Source of the DNA: Bacteroidales bacterium UBA1253
GTDB taxonomy: Bacteria; Bacteroidota; Bacteroidia; Bacteroidales; Paludibacteraceae
Length of the DNA stretch: 12,886 bases
Direction of reading: 5' to 3'
Assembly (NCBI GenBank): GCA_002308815.1
Contig: DBVX01000046.1
Location: 1,026 to 13,911 of the forward strand
The first letter of the stretch is position 1. Every line of letters begins with the position of its first letter. Shown in pieces: positions 5,747-12,886 of this stretch. Below the pieces are notes generated by a model. It was not told where the DNA came from and searched no databases. It saw nothing but the letters and a program-made list of their open reading frames with translations. A program made the position numbers and the translations under genes.

Positions 5747-7570
5747 TCAGAACTGGAAATAAATGAAAGGTTGCACATCCGTCAGCATGAACCGGTAGAG
5801 CAATGCCACCGCTGCCACAACGATTATCATCATCAGCCACACGGGCAAAGAGGCGAAACGCACGCGGTACCAGAGCTTGAACTTGTCGGGCATCCAGTGG
5901 ATCAGCATACCAAGAAGGAACAGCAGGATGGTCAGCCGCTGGCTCCACAGGACGGGCAGGATGGTTGATGTGTTCCATGCGCTGCCGATCTGCTGCATCA
6001 TCTGGCGTGCCGTCCGCCATGCCGTCTCATTGGCTGTGGCAGGGTTCAGGTTGGAGCCGGCACGGAAGAAAAGACGGGTGAACGTGATGAACACGAATGT
6101 CTGCAGCACTGCCCATACGGTACTTACTGCGCGGGCGAACCCTCTTTCGGGCAGACGGCAAAGGTGATATAGATAGCCCGGCAGACCGCCCGCAGCGGCC
6201 ACTGCCACAGCCACCCACACCACATTGACCCACGGCAGCGGATGTAAATAGTGGAGCGCGGTAACGCCTCCAGCCAGCAGCAGTATGGAGAGGAAGCGGA
6301 GATGGATATTCCATCCGCGCCATATCTTGTTCACTATCATACCTATCCCGTTCAGTCCGCCCCAGATGAGGAAGTTCCAGCTCGCGCCGTGCCACAATCC
6401 GCCCAACAGCATCGTGATGAACGAGTTGAGGTTGGCGGCGAGCAGAGGACGGTGTTTCGGGCGCAGCAAAGCCACGATGGTGACTATAAGCGCAGCACCC
6501 AGCGTGATGCCCGTCACCCACCAGCTTCCGCTCAACACCAGAGCGACAGCGGCAATGACGGCAATCCACAAGTACGTGCCCGCCGTGGCGTTGCGGTTGC
6601 CGCCCAAGGGGATATAGACGTAGGTCTTGAGCCAGCGGCTGAGCGACATATGCCACCGCCGCCAGAAATCCTGCGGGTTGCGCGCCTTGTAGGGGGAATG
6701 GAAGTTCTGCGGCAGGTAGAATCCCATCAGCATAGCCACGCCGATGGCTATGTCCGTATAGCCGGAGAAGTCAGCATAGACCTGCAGCGAATAGGCGAAC
6801 AGTGCGAGCAGATTCTCCGCGCCGGTGAACAGCATCGGGTTCTCGAACACGCGGTCAATGAAACTGACTGCCAGAAAGTCACTCAATACTATCTTCTTCA
6901 CGAGTCCGTTAAGTATCCAGAAAACGGCTATACCGAACTGCTTTCTGCTCAAGCGGTACGGGCGATAGAGCTGCGGCACGAACTCGGACGCGCGGACAAT
7001 GGGACCCGCCACCAGTTGCGGGAAGAACGACACATAGAAGGCAAAATCCAGCAGGTTGCCGACCGGCTCAATGCGGCGGTGATACACATCCGATATATAC
7101 GAAATGACCTGAAAGGTATAGAAACTGATACCAACCGGCAGGAGTATCTTCTCTGTGATGGTCAAATGCGTGCCGAAAAGCTGGTTGACAACATCCGCAC
7201 CGAAGTAGGCGTACTTGAAAAAACCGAGTAACCCTATATCAATCAGGACGCATATCCATAAACACAAACTCTTGACAACTTTCCTGTCACCTGCCGCATG
7301 GACAGCCCGTGCCATCAACCAGTTGTTGAGCGTCAGGAACACGAGAAGGAGGAGGAACCAGCCGCTGGTCTTGTAGTAGAAGAACGCGCTGGCTGTCATC
7401 AGGAGGACGTTGCGCAGGTGCAGACGGACGCGCGAGCGAGGGTCTTTCCCTATCTCCATAATGAGCGTGAAGAGGATATACACCGCCGCGAAGAACACCC
7501 AGAACTCCCATTGCGTGAAGAGCAACGGACGCTGCGAGTCAAAGGCGTATATGTTGATCAGATCGTTCAT
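5747..7570 (-). CDS. MBOAT family membrane-bound O-acyltransferase (AlgI/DltB-like)
   Basis: Polytopic membrane acyltransferase, expected to move an acyl (usually acetyl) group across the membrane for attachment to a cell-surface or periplasmic glycan, as AlgI, PatA and DltB do. I choose the ATG at 7570 (607 aa), which overlaps the stop of the SGNH gene as ATGA; upstream in-frame starts would lie inside that gene. MBOAT marks are LPVGISFYTFQVISYISDVY at 144-163, FFPQLVAGPI at 182-191, YADFSGYTDIAIG at 265-277, NPQDFWRRWHMSLSRW with His307, YIPLGGNR at 319-326, and LLGGLWHGASWNFLIWG with the presumed catalytic His394. About 50 mostly hydrophobic residues (330-378) lie between PLGGNR and the catalytic segment, longer than in AlgI. 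With the SGNH gene directly before it, the pair resembles glycan O-acetylation modules; the target is unknown. Confidence 0.93.
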   Translation of the reverse strand: MNDLINIYAFDSQRPLLFTQWEFWVFFAAVYILFTLIMEIGKDPRSRVRLHLRNVLLMTASAFFYYKTSGWFLLLLVFLTLNNWLMARAVHAAGDRKVVKSLCLWICVLIDIGLLGFFKYAYFGADVVNQLFGTHLTITEKILLPVGISFYTFQVISYISDVYHRRIEPVGNLLDFAFYVSFFPQLVAGPIVRASEFVPQLYRPYRLSRKQFGIAVFWILNGLVKKIVLSDFLAVSFIDRVFENPMLFTGAENLLALFAYSLQVYADFSGYTDIAIGVAMLMGFYLPQNFHSPYKARNPQDFWRRWHMSLSRWLKTYVYIPLGGNRNATAGTYLWIAVIAAVALVLSGSWWVTGITLGAALIVTIVALLRPKHRPLLAANLNSFITMLLGGLWHGASWNFLIWGGLNGIGMIVNKIWRGWNIHLRFLSILLLAGGVTALHYLHPLPWVNVVWVAVAVAAAGGLPGYLYHLCRLPERGFARAVSTVWAVLQTFVFITFTRLFFRAGSNLNPATANETAWRTARQMMQQIGSAWNTSTILPVLWSQRLTILLFLLGMLIHWMPDKFKLWYRVRFASLPVWLMMIIVVAAVALLYRFMLTDVQPFIYFQF

Positions 7571-8802
7571 TCCGTCTGTTCCTGCAAAGGTTGTAAGATA
7601 AAGTCCGCCAGCATCCGTCCGGCTTTGTCGGCTCCCTCGCGTGTGAAGTGTATGCCGTCGCGACCCGTCCAGCCCTTGTCCTGCCATTCAGCCATCGAAC
7701 CGGTGCCGCCCATCGCCTCCAGCAGGCTCCAGTAGGCTGCCTGCTCCTCCTCCGCCACCTCACGGAGCGCGCTGTCTATCAAAGGAAGAATCTCATACGG
7801 ATGCCGGAAGCCTTTCTCGTAGGTCAGCATGTCGCTCGGACCGACCATCAGCAGTGCCGCTTCGGGTGCCAGACGGTGGAGCAGGCGTATCTGCTGCCGC
7901 ACTTTCTTCATATAGATGTCCACCTGGTTCTGGTTCTTGATATAGGGGGCTGCATTCCCTCCGAACTGCCAGATGATGAGCCGTGTGCGTGTGGCATCAT
8001 AGTACCGCCACAGGGCTTCGGGATCCATCTGGGTGAACATCGTCCCCGCGCTGCCGCGCAACGCCACGTTGTCCACCTGCACGCCTGTTTCCGATTCCAG
8101 CGAAATGCCGTAGATGTCCTGCCTGCCTGAAAGTTGAAGCGTATATGAGGCAGCAGTGTCCTCCATCTGAATCAGGCTGTCCTGCTCACCCACAATGCGT
8201 ATTCTGGTGAAACGGCTTTCTGTCCCCTTGGTCCGCGACTGAAGGCTGACGGTGATGTCCTCGCTGCCTTCCGCGAGCGAGTTGTCCATCACACTGACCT
8301 GCACCATCGGACCATACACACTGCCAGGCCGGCGCTGCGTGGCGGGACCGAAAGCACGGTAGGTCTTGGGATGCACCACTCTGCCGTTGTGCCGCACCGA
8401 AACGAGTGCTGTGCGCAGGTCGGCGTATGGCTCAAGCGGTACCAGCCCCGTACCGAAACCGCCGAAGCGTTCCTGCAGCACACGGCGGAGCATAAAGGTC
8501 ATGCGGTCGCCCTCTATCTGCGAGTCGCCGTAATGCACCACCCGCACCGTCTGCTCGTCCGTATGGGCAAGCGACTCGTAGAAAGGCGCAAGCAGATGAT
8601 ACGGACCGGCGGATTCGCGTATGGTGTCCTGCCAGCTGACGGTCTGTTCGTAGGGCAGCGTGTCAATGTAAGCCAGCAGCACCGTGTCGGAAGGCGTGTC
8701 CGAGGAACCAAGCATCTCGGGTAGGAATCGCCGCCCCTTTACCGTTGCGGCGGCAAAGGCGAGACAGAGAACCAGAAACAGACAGACACGCCAAGGCTTC
8801 AT
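7567..8802 (-). CDS. Secreted SGNH/GDSL-like hydrolase or acetyltransferase, MBOAT partner
   Basis: A 411-aa protein with an N-terminal hydrophobic segment (residues about 5-20), either a signal peptide or a membrane anchor, so it acts outside the cytoplasm. The SGNH marks are VVHYGDSQIEGD with presumed nucleophile Ser94, a Gly in ALRGSAG near 250, QFGGNA with Asn283, and RDGIHFTREG with Asp382 and His385 as the catalytic pair. A beta-rich insert (about 120-240) lies between the first and second blocks. The gene directly precedes and overlaps the MBOAT gene, so I infer that it completes acyl transfer or removal on a glycan, like AlgX/AlgJ or PatB; an esterase role is possible. The start is the ATG at 8802, overlapping the trkH stop as ATGA, with GGAAG just upstream. 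A TTG three codons earlier is less likely. Confidence 0.88.
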   Translation of the reverse strand: MKPWRVCLFLVLCLAFAAATVKGRRFLPEMLGSSDTPSDTVLLAYIDTLPYEQTVSWQDTIRESAGPYHLLAPFYESLAHTDEQTVRVVHYGDSQIEGDRMTFMLRRVLQERFGGFGTGLVPLEPYADLRTALVSVRHNGRVVHPKTYRAFGPATQRRPGSVYGPMVQVSVMDNSLAEGSEDITVSLQSRTKGTESRFTRIRIVGEQDSLIQMEDTAASYTLQLSGRQDIYGISLESETGVQVDNVALRGSAGTMFTQMDPEALWRYYDATRTRLIIWQFGGNAAPYIKNQNQVDIYMKKVRQQIRLLHRLAPEAALLMVGPSDMLTYEKGFRHPYEILPLIDSALREVAEEEQAAYWSLLEAMGGTGSMAEWQDKGWTGRDGIHFTREGADKAGRMLADFILQPLQEQTE

Positions 8803-10295
8803 TTCTTCCAAAGCGCTTTAGTGAACAGAAGCAGCACCGTGAAAATCTCCAAGCGGCCTATCAGCATCACCAGCGTCATCCACCATTTGGCGAACGCGGG
8901 AAAACCGGCATACGTGCCGCTCGGCCCGTACTGACCTATTCCTATCCCCACATTGCCTATGGCGGACACAGCGGCACCTATGGACTCATCGAAATTGACT
9001 CCGCAGGCGCAGAAGACCAGCACGGTAACAAGAATCACCAGCACGTAGAACACCATAAACGCCATCACGTTGTTGATGATGTCGTGGTGAAGCGGCCGCC
9101 CGTTCAGTTTGATGGGGATGATGGCGTTGGGATGGATGCGCCGTTGGAACTCGGCGAAACCGCTCTTCACGAAAATGAGGATGCGCACCCACTTGATGCC
9201 GCCGGCGGTCGAGCCGCTGCTGCCGCCCGTGAAGAACATGAAGAACACCATCACCCACAGCAACGGTGTCCACTGCATATAGTCAGCCGCCGCAAAACCC
9301 GTGGAGGTGATGGCATTGACGGTCGTGAAGAAACCTATTCGGAACGACTCCTCAAGAAGCGAAAGAACCTCTTTGGCGGAACCAGTCCAGATCTCGTTCC
9401 GCACGCCGTGGAAAACAGCCAGTCCGATTGTCATTACCAGACCCATAACGACCACAGCGCGGGTGTACCACCGCGTTTCCTCGTCCTGAAGCAGACGATT
9501 CGGCTTGCCGCGAAGGAAATGGATTATCAGCGCGAAATTGAGGGCGGAAAGGAACGTGAAAATGCCCACCACATACTGCACGGCGGGTCTGTAAAGCATC
9601 AGGCTCGTGTTCTTGGTGGAGAAGCCGCCTGTGGCTATCGTGGTCATCGAATGGCACAGGGCGTCAAATCCCGTCATGTCACAGAACCACAGGATGAGCG
9701 TTTCGGCAAGCGTCAGGAAGATATACACGCCCCACAGCAGTTTGGCGGTATCGGCTATGCGCGGCGACAGTTTCTCGTAATTGACACCCGTCACCTCCGC
9801 CGCATAGAGCTGCATTCCACCCAGTCCGAACATAGGCAGCAGTGCCACGCACAGAACGATGATTCCCAATCCGCCCAGCCATTGGGTGAGCGCGCGCCAG
9901 AACAGCGCGGTGCGGGTCAGGCTCTCCACATCCGGAATGACGGTAGAACCTGTGGTCGTAAAGCCCGCCATCGTCTCGAACCAGGCATCCGTAATCGTCA
10001 GAATCTGACCGCTCAAATAGAACGGAAGCAGACCGAAAATAGAAAAAACGACCCACACGAGAGCCACAATCACGTACCCTTCCCGTTCGCCGACCTGCCG
10101 GGGTGCATGACGGCCGGAAACCAGTCCCGTCACGCCGCCTAATAATGTAATAATTGTGGAAACCAGAAACGCACTCTGATCCGCCTCATCGTAGTAGAAC
10201 CCGACACCTGTCGCCAAGGCCATGAAAAGCGCCTCGATAAGCAACAGTGCGCCCATCGTACTCAAAACCAGCCGCTTGTTGAAAGCCCTTGTCAT
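8799..10295 (-). CDS. trkH: Trk-type potassium uptake channel subunit
   Basis: Inner-membrane K+-translocating subunit of the Trk/Ktr superfamily, 498 aa. The fourfold pore repeats are visible: TTTGST at 113-118, ATGGFS at 221-226, TSTGF at 330-334 and GNVGIG at 447-452. These are the selectivity-filter segments, each with its key Gly. The C-terminal WWMTLVMLIGRLEIFTV is typical of the family. FFMFFTGGSSGSTAGGIKWVR (352-371) matches the intramembrane loop region that gates the pore. The ATG overlaps the trkA stop as ATGA, consistent with stoichiometric synthesis with its NAD(H)-binding regulator. The downstream SGNH gene is in turn attached by the same kind of overlap. I see nothing missing or broken. 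Confidence 0.96.
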   Translation of the reverse strand: MTRAFNKRLVLSTMGALLLIEALFMALATGVGFYYDEADQSAFLVSTIITLLGGVTGLVSGRHAPRQVGEREGYVIVALVWVVFSIFGLLPFYLSGQILTITDAWFETMAGFTTTGSTVIPDVESLTRTALFWRALTQWLGGLGIIVLCVALLPMFGLGGMQLYAAEVTGVNYEKLSPRIADTAKLLWGVYIFLTLAETLILWFCDMTGFDALCHSMTTIATGGFSTKNTSLMLYRPAVQYVVGIFTFLSALNFALIIHFLRGKPNRLLQDEETRWYTRAVVVMGLVMTIGLAVFHGVRNEIWTGSAKEVLSLLEESFRIGFFTTVNAITSTGFAAADYMQWTPLLWVMVFFMFFTGGSSGSTAGGIKWVRILIFVKSGFAEFQRRIHPNAIIPIKLNGRPLHHDIINNVMAFMVFYVLVILVTVLVFCACGVNFDESIGAAVSAIGNVGIGIGQYGPSGTYAGFPAFAKWWMTLVMLIGRLEIFTVLLLFTKALWKK

Positions 10296-11626
10296 TTGAA
10301 AAACCGTTCCAGTTCCTGTATGTTATGGCTCTTGCATAGTACGATAACCTGATCGCCGGGCAGAACCTGCGTGTCACCGTTCACCAGCAGACCCTCGTTA
10401 GCGCGCACCAGACCGCCTATAATCACCTCGCCGGGAAGGCGGATGTCTCGTATCTTGCTGCGCGTGATGCGGCTGCCCTCCGTGGCGACCAGTTCGACTG
10501 TCTCCGCATCCGCACTCGTCAGATTCCTTACATTCAGCACGCTGGCATTCAGTAGCATCTGGTAGATATAGCTGGCGGTTATTGTCTTCTTGTTCAGCAC
10601 CGTGCCTATGTCAAGACGCTCCGCCATCTGGATGTAGTCGATGTTCTCCACATCGGCTATCGTCTTGATGACTCCGAACCGCTTGGCGGTGAGGCACGCG
10701 AAGATGTTCGCCTCGCTGCTGTCTGTCACAGCCACAAAAGCGTCCATATCCTGTATGCCCTCGTCAATGAGGTCGTCCATTGAGGAGCCGTCGGCATGGA
10801 TGATGAGGGCGTTGGACACCTTTTCGCTCAGTTGGACGCATTTCTCGCGGTCGGCTTCCAATATCTTGATTTCGATGCCCTCGGGGATGTTCTGCACCGC
10901 TTTCTGGGTCATGCGTGTGCCGCCGTAGAACATGACGCGGCGTATTTCGCGTGTGGGTTTGCCGAACTGGGTGCGCACGAACTCCATCTCCTCCTTCGTG
11001 CAGACGGCATAGACCATATCGCCGTCCTGCACCGCATCCTCACCTGTGGGGAAGAGCGTCCGGTTGTCGCGCTTGATGAGCACGATGCGGTAGCGTCCGT
11101 GGCTGTAGAAACCCGAATTGAAACGCTGGCCGATGACCTCCGCACCGTCCCGCACTTTCACCACACACAGTTCCAACGCCCCCTTGCACATACTGATATG
11201 GTAGCGCATCCAGTTCGTCCGCAGCGACTCCTCTATCTCGTTGGCGGCCAGCACCTCCGGGTAGATGATATGGTTAAGACCCATATTGTCAAACAGACGG
11301 CGGTTGTCAGGCAGCAGGTACTCGTAGTTGTCCACACGGGCGAGTGTCCTTTTTGCTCCCAACTGGTTGGCTATAAGGCAACTGACAATGTTCTGCGATT
11401 CGGACGGCGTAACGGCAATGAAGAGATCCACGTCCCTGATGCCCATGTCCCGTATGTCGTGAATGGACGTGGGGCTGCCCACCTTGGTCATCAGGTCGTA
11501 GTTCGCTTCAAGGTCGCCGAGATGCTCGGCGTTCCCGTCCAGAAGACAGATATCCATGTTCTCGCGCGAGAGCAGTTTGGCAAGGTGTGTGCCTACCTCT
11601 CCCGCGCCTGCAATAGCGATTCGCAT
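10292..11626 (-). CDS. trkA: Trk potassium uptake regulatory subunit, two RCK units
   Basis: Peripheral cytoplasmic protein (444 aa) that binds nucleotides and gates TrkH. It contains two tandem RCK units: TrkA_N 1 (MRIAIAGAGEVGTHLA, with GAGEVG at 7-12, and acidic LLDGN near 30) with TrkA_C 1 (about 140-225), then TrkA_N 2 (from about 232) with TrkA_C 2 (about 360-444, ending LPGDQVIVLCKS). In the second Rossmann unit the glycine motif reads GGTRMT, so the last Gly is lost; this half may bind NAD(H) poorly, as is often the case for one half of TrkA. The ATG at 11626 is required for the Rossmann strand and lies 34 nt inside dxs, preceded by AGAGGGAAT (SD-like). Downstream it overlaps trkH as ATGA. 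Confidence 0.96.
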   Translation of the reverse strand: MRIAIAGAGEVGTHLAKLLSRENMDICLLDGNAEHLGDLEANYDLMTKVGSPTSIHDIRDMGIRDVDLFIAVTPSESQNIVSCLIANQLGAKRTLARVDNYEYLLPDNRRLFDNMGLNHIIYPEVLAANEIEESLRTNWMRYHISMCKGALELCVVKVRDGAEVIGQRFNSGFYSHGRYRIVLIKRDNRTLFPTGEDAVQDGDMVYAVCTKEEMEFVRTQFGKPTREIRRVMFYGGTRMTQKAVQNIPEGIEIKILEADREKCVQLSEKVSNALIIHADGSSMDDLIDEGIQDMDAFVAVTDSSEANIFACLTAKRFGVIKTIADVENIDYIQMAERLDIGTVLNKKTITASYIYQMLLNASVLNVRNLTSADAETVELVATEGSRITRSKIRDIRLPGEVIIGGLVRANEGLLVNGDTQVLPGDQVIVLCKSHNIQELERFFK

Positions 11627-12886
11627 ATTCCCTCTGTGTCTAAATGAAGTAAATGATAAAGTTCGTCGGGGCTGCCGTGTGGCACGAACCGGTCATGCAC
11701 ACCGAGCCGCACCACGCGTACGGCGTAGCCCTTTTCGCTCATGTATTCGCTCACGGCGCTGCCCAGTCCGCCTTCGGTCATGCCGTCCTCTACGGTAACA
11801 ACCGTCTTAAAGTGCTGTCCGACATAATCTAAAACGTCCGTATCTATCGGTTTGAGCCACCGCATGTCCCACTGTGCGATTGTGTCCGCACCCATACTTT
11901 CTTCGGCTTTCAGAACGGCTTGATAGGCTGTATTTCCAATCGCACCTATCGTCAGAAGAGCCAATGCATTGCCGTCTTTCAGTTGCACCGCCTTGCCTGC
12001 CGCAGGTTGTGCATCAACAGCAGGCATGTCCTTCGGCACCTTGCCTCTCGGGTAGCGTATCGCCACAGGATCTTCCATCCCAATCGCCTGCCGCATCATC
12101 GCTTTCAGATCGTTGGCTGTGCGCGGTGCCGCCACCTGCATGTTCGGGATGGAACGCAGGAAGGCGAGATCCAGCAGTCCGTGATGGGTCGCTCCGTCGT
12201 GTCCCACGATGCCCGCGCGATCCACGCAGATGATGACGTGCTGACGGGTCAGTGCCACATCGTGAACCAGTTGGTCGTAAGCCCGTTGCAGGAACGATGA
12301 GTACTCATTGACCACGGGTATCAGCCCGCCCTTCGCCATTCCGGCGGCGAAGGTGACGGCGTGCCCTTCGGCTATGCCCACATCGAACACTCGCTCGGGC
12401 AGCGCGGCTTTCATTATCGACATCGAGCAGCCGCTGAGCATCGCGGGCGTGATGCCCACTATTCTCTCGTTCTCTTTCGCCAGCCGGAGCAGTTCGTTGC
12501 CGAATACCTCCTGCCATAAGGTCTGTCCCGTGCCGCTTGCCTTGCGCTCGCCGCTGCCGGGGTCGAACTCGCCCGGCGCGTGCCATGTGGTCTGGTCTTG
12601 TTCGGCTGGCTCGTAACCCTTTCCTTTGGTCGTAATGATATGCAGGACACGCGGTCCACGGTGGTGTTTGATTTCTGTCAGAATGCGTACCAGACCGATT
12701 ACATCATGCCCGTCCGCCGGACCGAAATACCGCATATTCAGACCTTGGAAGATGTTGTTCGGCTGGTGGGTGAACCATATCTTGACGGCGTTCCAGAAAC
12801 TCTGCACACGGTATTTCTTCGTGTCGTTGATAAGATGCAGACGTACCCCTAACTGGTACAGCCACCACCGCCAGCGGTTGTAGCGG
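11593..12886 (-). CDS. dxs: 1-deoxy-D-xylulose-5-phosphate synthase, C-terminal part (cut by window edge)
   Basis: First enzyme of the MEP isoprenoid pathway; it joins pyruvate and glyceraldehyde 3-phosphate using thiamine diphosphate. The last 430 codons are present; about 200 N-terminal codons, including the diphosphate-binding GDG region, lie beyond the right edge. The frame stays open to the edge, so a GTG at 12807 is not the start. Visible marks are LNMRYFGPADGHD, TTKGKGYEPAEQD, DVGIAEGHAVTFAAGMAKGG with the catalytic Glu (codon 12369-12367), SSFLQRAYDQLVHDVAL, DRAGIVGHDGATHHG, and the C-terminal TVEDGMTEGGLGSAV and DRFVPHGSPDELY. The motif reads AEGH, where E. coli has AEQH; I recall the Gly form in other Bacteroidales. 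The 3' end overlaps trkA by 34 nt. The promoter is outside the window. Confidence 0.96.
   Translation of the reverse strand, partial: RYNRWRWWLYQLGVRLHLINDTKKYRVQSFWNAVKIWFTHQPNNIFQGLNMRYFGPADGHDVIGLVRILTEIKHHRGPRVLHIITTKGKGYEPAEQDQTTWHAPGEFDPGSGERKASGTGQTLWQEVFGNELLRLAKENERIVGITPAMLSGCSMSIMKAALPERVFDVGIAEGHAVTFAAGMAKGGLIPVVNEYSSFLQRAYDQLVHDVALTRQHVIICVDRAGIVGHDGATHHGLLDLAFLRSIPNMQVAAPRTANDLKAMMRQAIGMEDPVAIRYPRGKVPKDMPAVDAQPAAGKAVQLKDGNALALLTIGAIGNTAYQAVLKAEESMGADTIAQWDMRWLKPIDTDVLDYVGQHFKTVVTVEDGMTEGGLGSAVSEYMSEKGYAVRVVRLGVHDRFVPHGSPDELYHLLHLDTEGICESLLQARER

Noticed and set aside
6251..7231. 326-codon open frame on the plus strand
   Set aside because: It is antisense to the MBOAT gene, with low-complexity charged composition and no family features.
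8745..10142. 465-codon open frame on the plus strand
   Set aside because: It lies antisense to trkH, whose pore motifs and overlaps are certain. The translation is rich in His, Arg and Gln with no recognisable domain, the usual shadow of a GC-rich membrane-protein gene.
10796..11647. 283-codon open frame on the plus strand
   Set aside because: It is antisense to trkA and spans its start; no domain is recognisable.
12626..12883. Plus-strand open frames at the right edge
   Set aside because: These are antisense to dxs, whose reading frame continues unbroken to the edge with family-typical sequence.

Overview
This window looks like a chromosomal segment of a fairly GC-rich member of the Bacteroidales (Bacteroides/Prevotella-type). 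The evidence is the dxs-trkA-trkH gene order, Bacteroidetes-type TopB, rhomboid, CstA and polysaccharide-export proteins, weak or absent Shine-Dalgarno sequences, and one near-perfect Bacteroides-type promoter (TTTG-N20-TAnnTTTG). I cannot name the genus. No tRNA, rRNA, CRISPR, insertion sequence or transposase is visible.

All ten genes are on the minus strand, so transcription runs from the right end to the left end. The first block (about 12886 to 2809) holds dxs (5' end outside the window), trkA, trkH, a secreted SGNH/GDSL-like protein, an MBOAT O-acyltransferase, coaE, cstA and a rhomboid protease. These genes are packed very tightly. dxs overlaps trkA by 34 nt. trkA/trkH, trkH/SGNH and SGNH/MBOAT each share a 4-nt ATGA stop/start overlap. 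MBOAT and coaE are 1 nt apart, and coaE and cstA 6 nt apart. Only the rhomboid has a longer leader (66 nt). I see no terminator or promoter inside this block.

The second block (about 2808 to 1) starts at its own promoter, right after the rhomboid stop codon. It contains a Wza-type polysaccharide export lipoprotein, a Wzz-type chain-length/co-polymerase protein without a kinase domain, and the N-terminal 168 codons of topB, which overlaps the wzz stop by ATGA and runs off the left edge. wza and wzz are visibly more AT-rich than the genes to their right.

The genes mix core metabolism (isoprenoid precursor synthesis, CoA synthesis), potassium uptake, small-carbon uptake and envelope functions. 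The MBOAT/SGNH pair resembles systems that O-acetylate a periplasmic or surface glycan. The Wza/Wzz pair would export a polymer, but no glycosyltransferase or polymerase is in the window, so a link between the two is only a hypothesis. I found no clearly novel system. The best leads are a 7-bp tandem repeat inside coaE, the promoter plus dyad in front of wza, the coupling of an orphan export pair to topB, and the translational chaining of the K+ uptake genes to an O-acylation pair.
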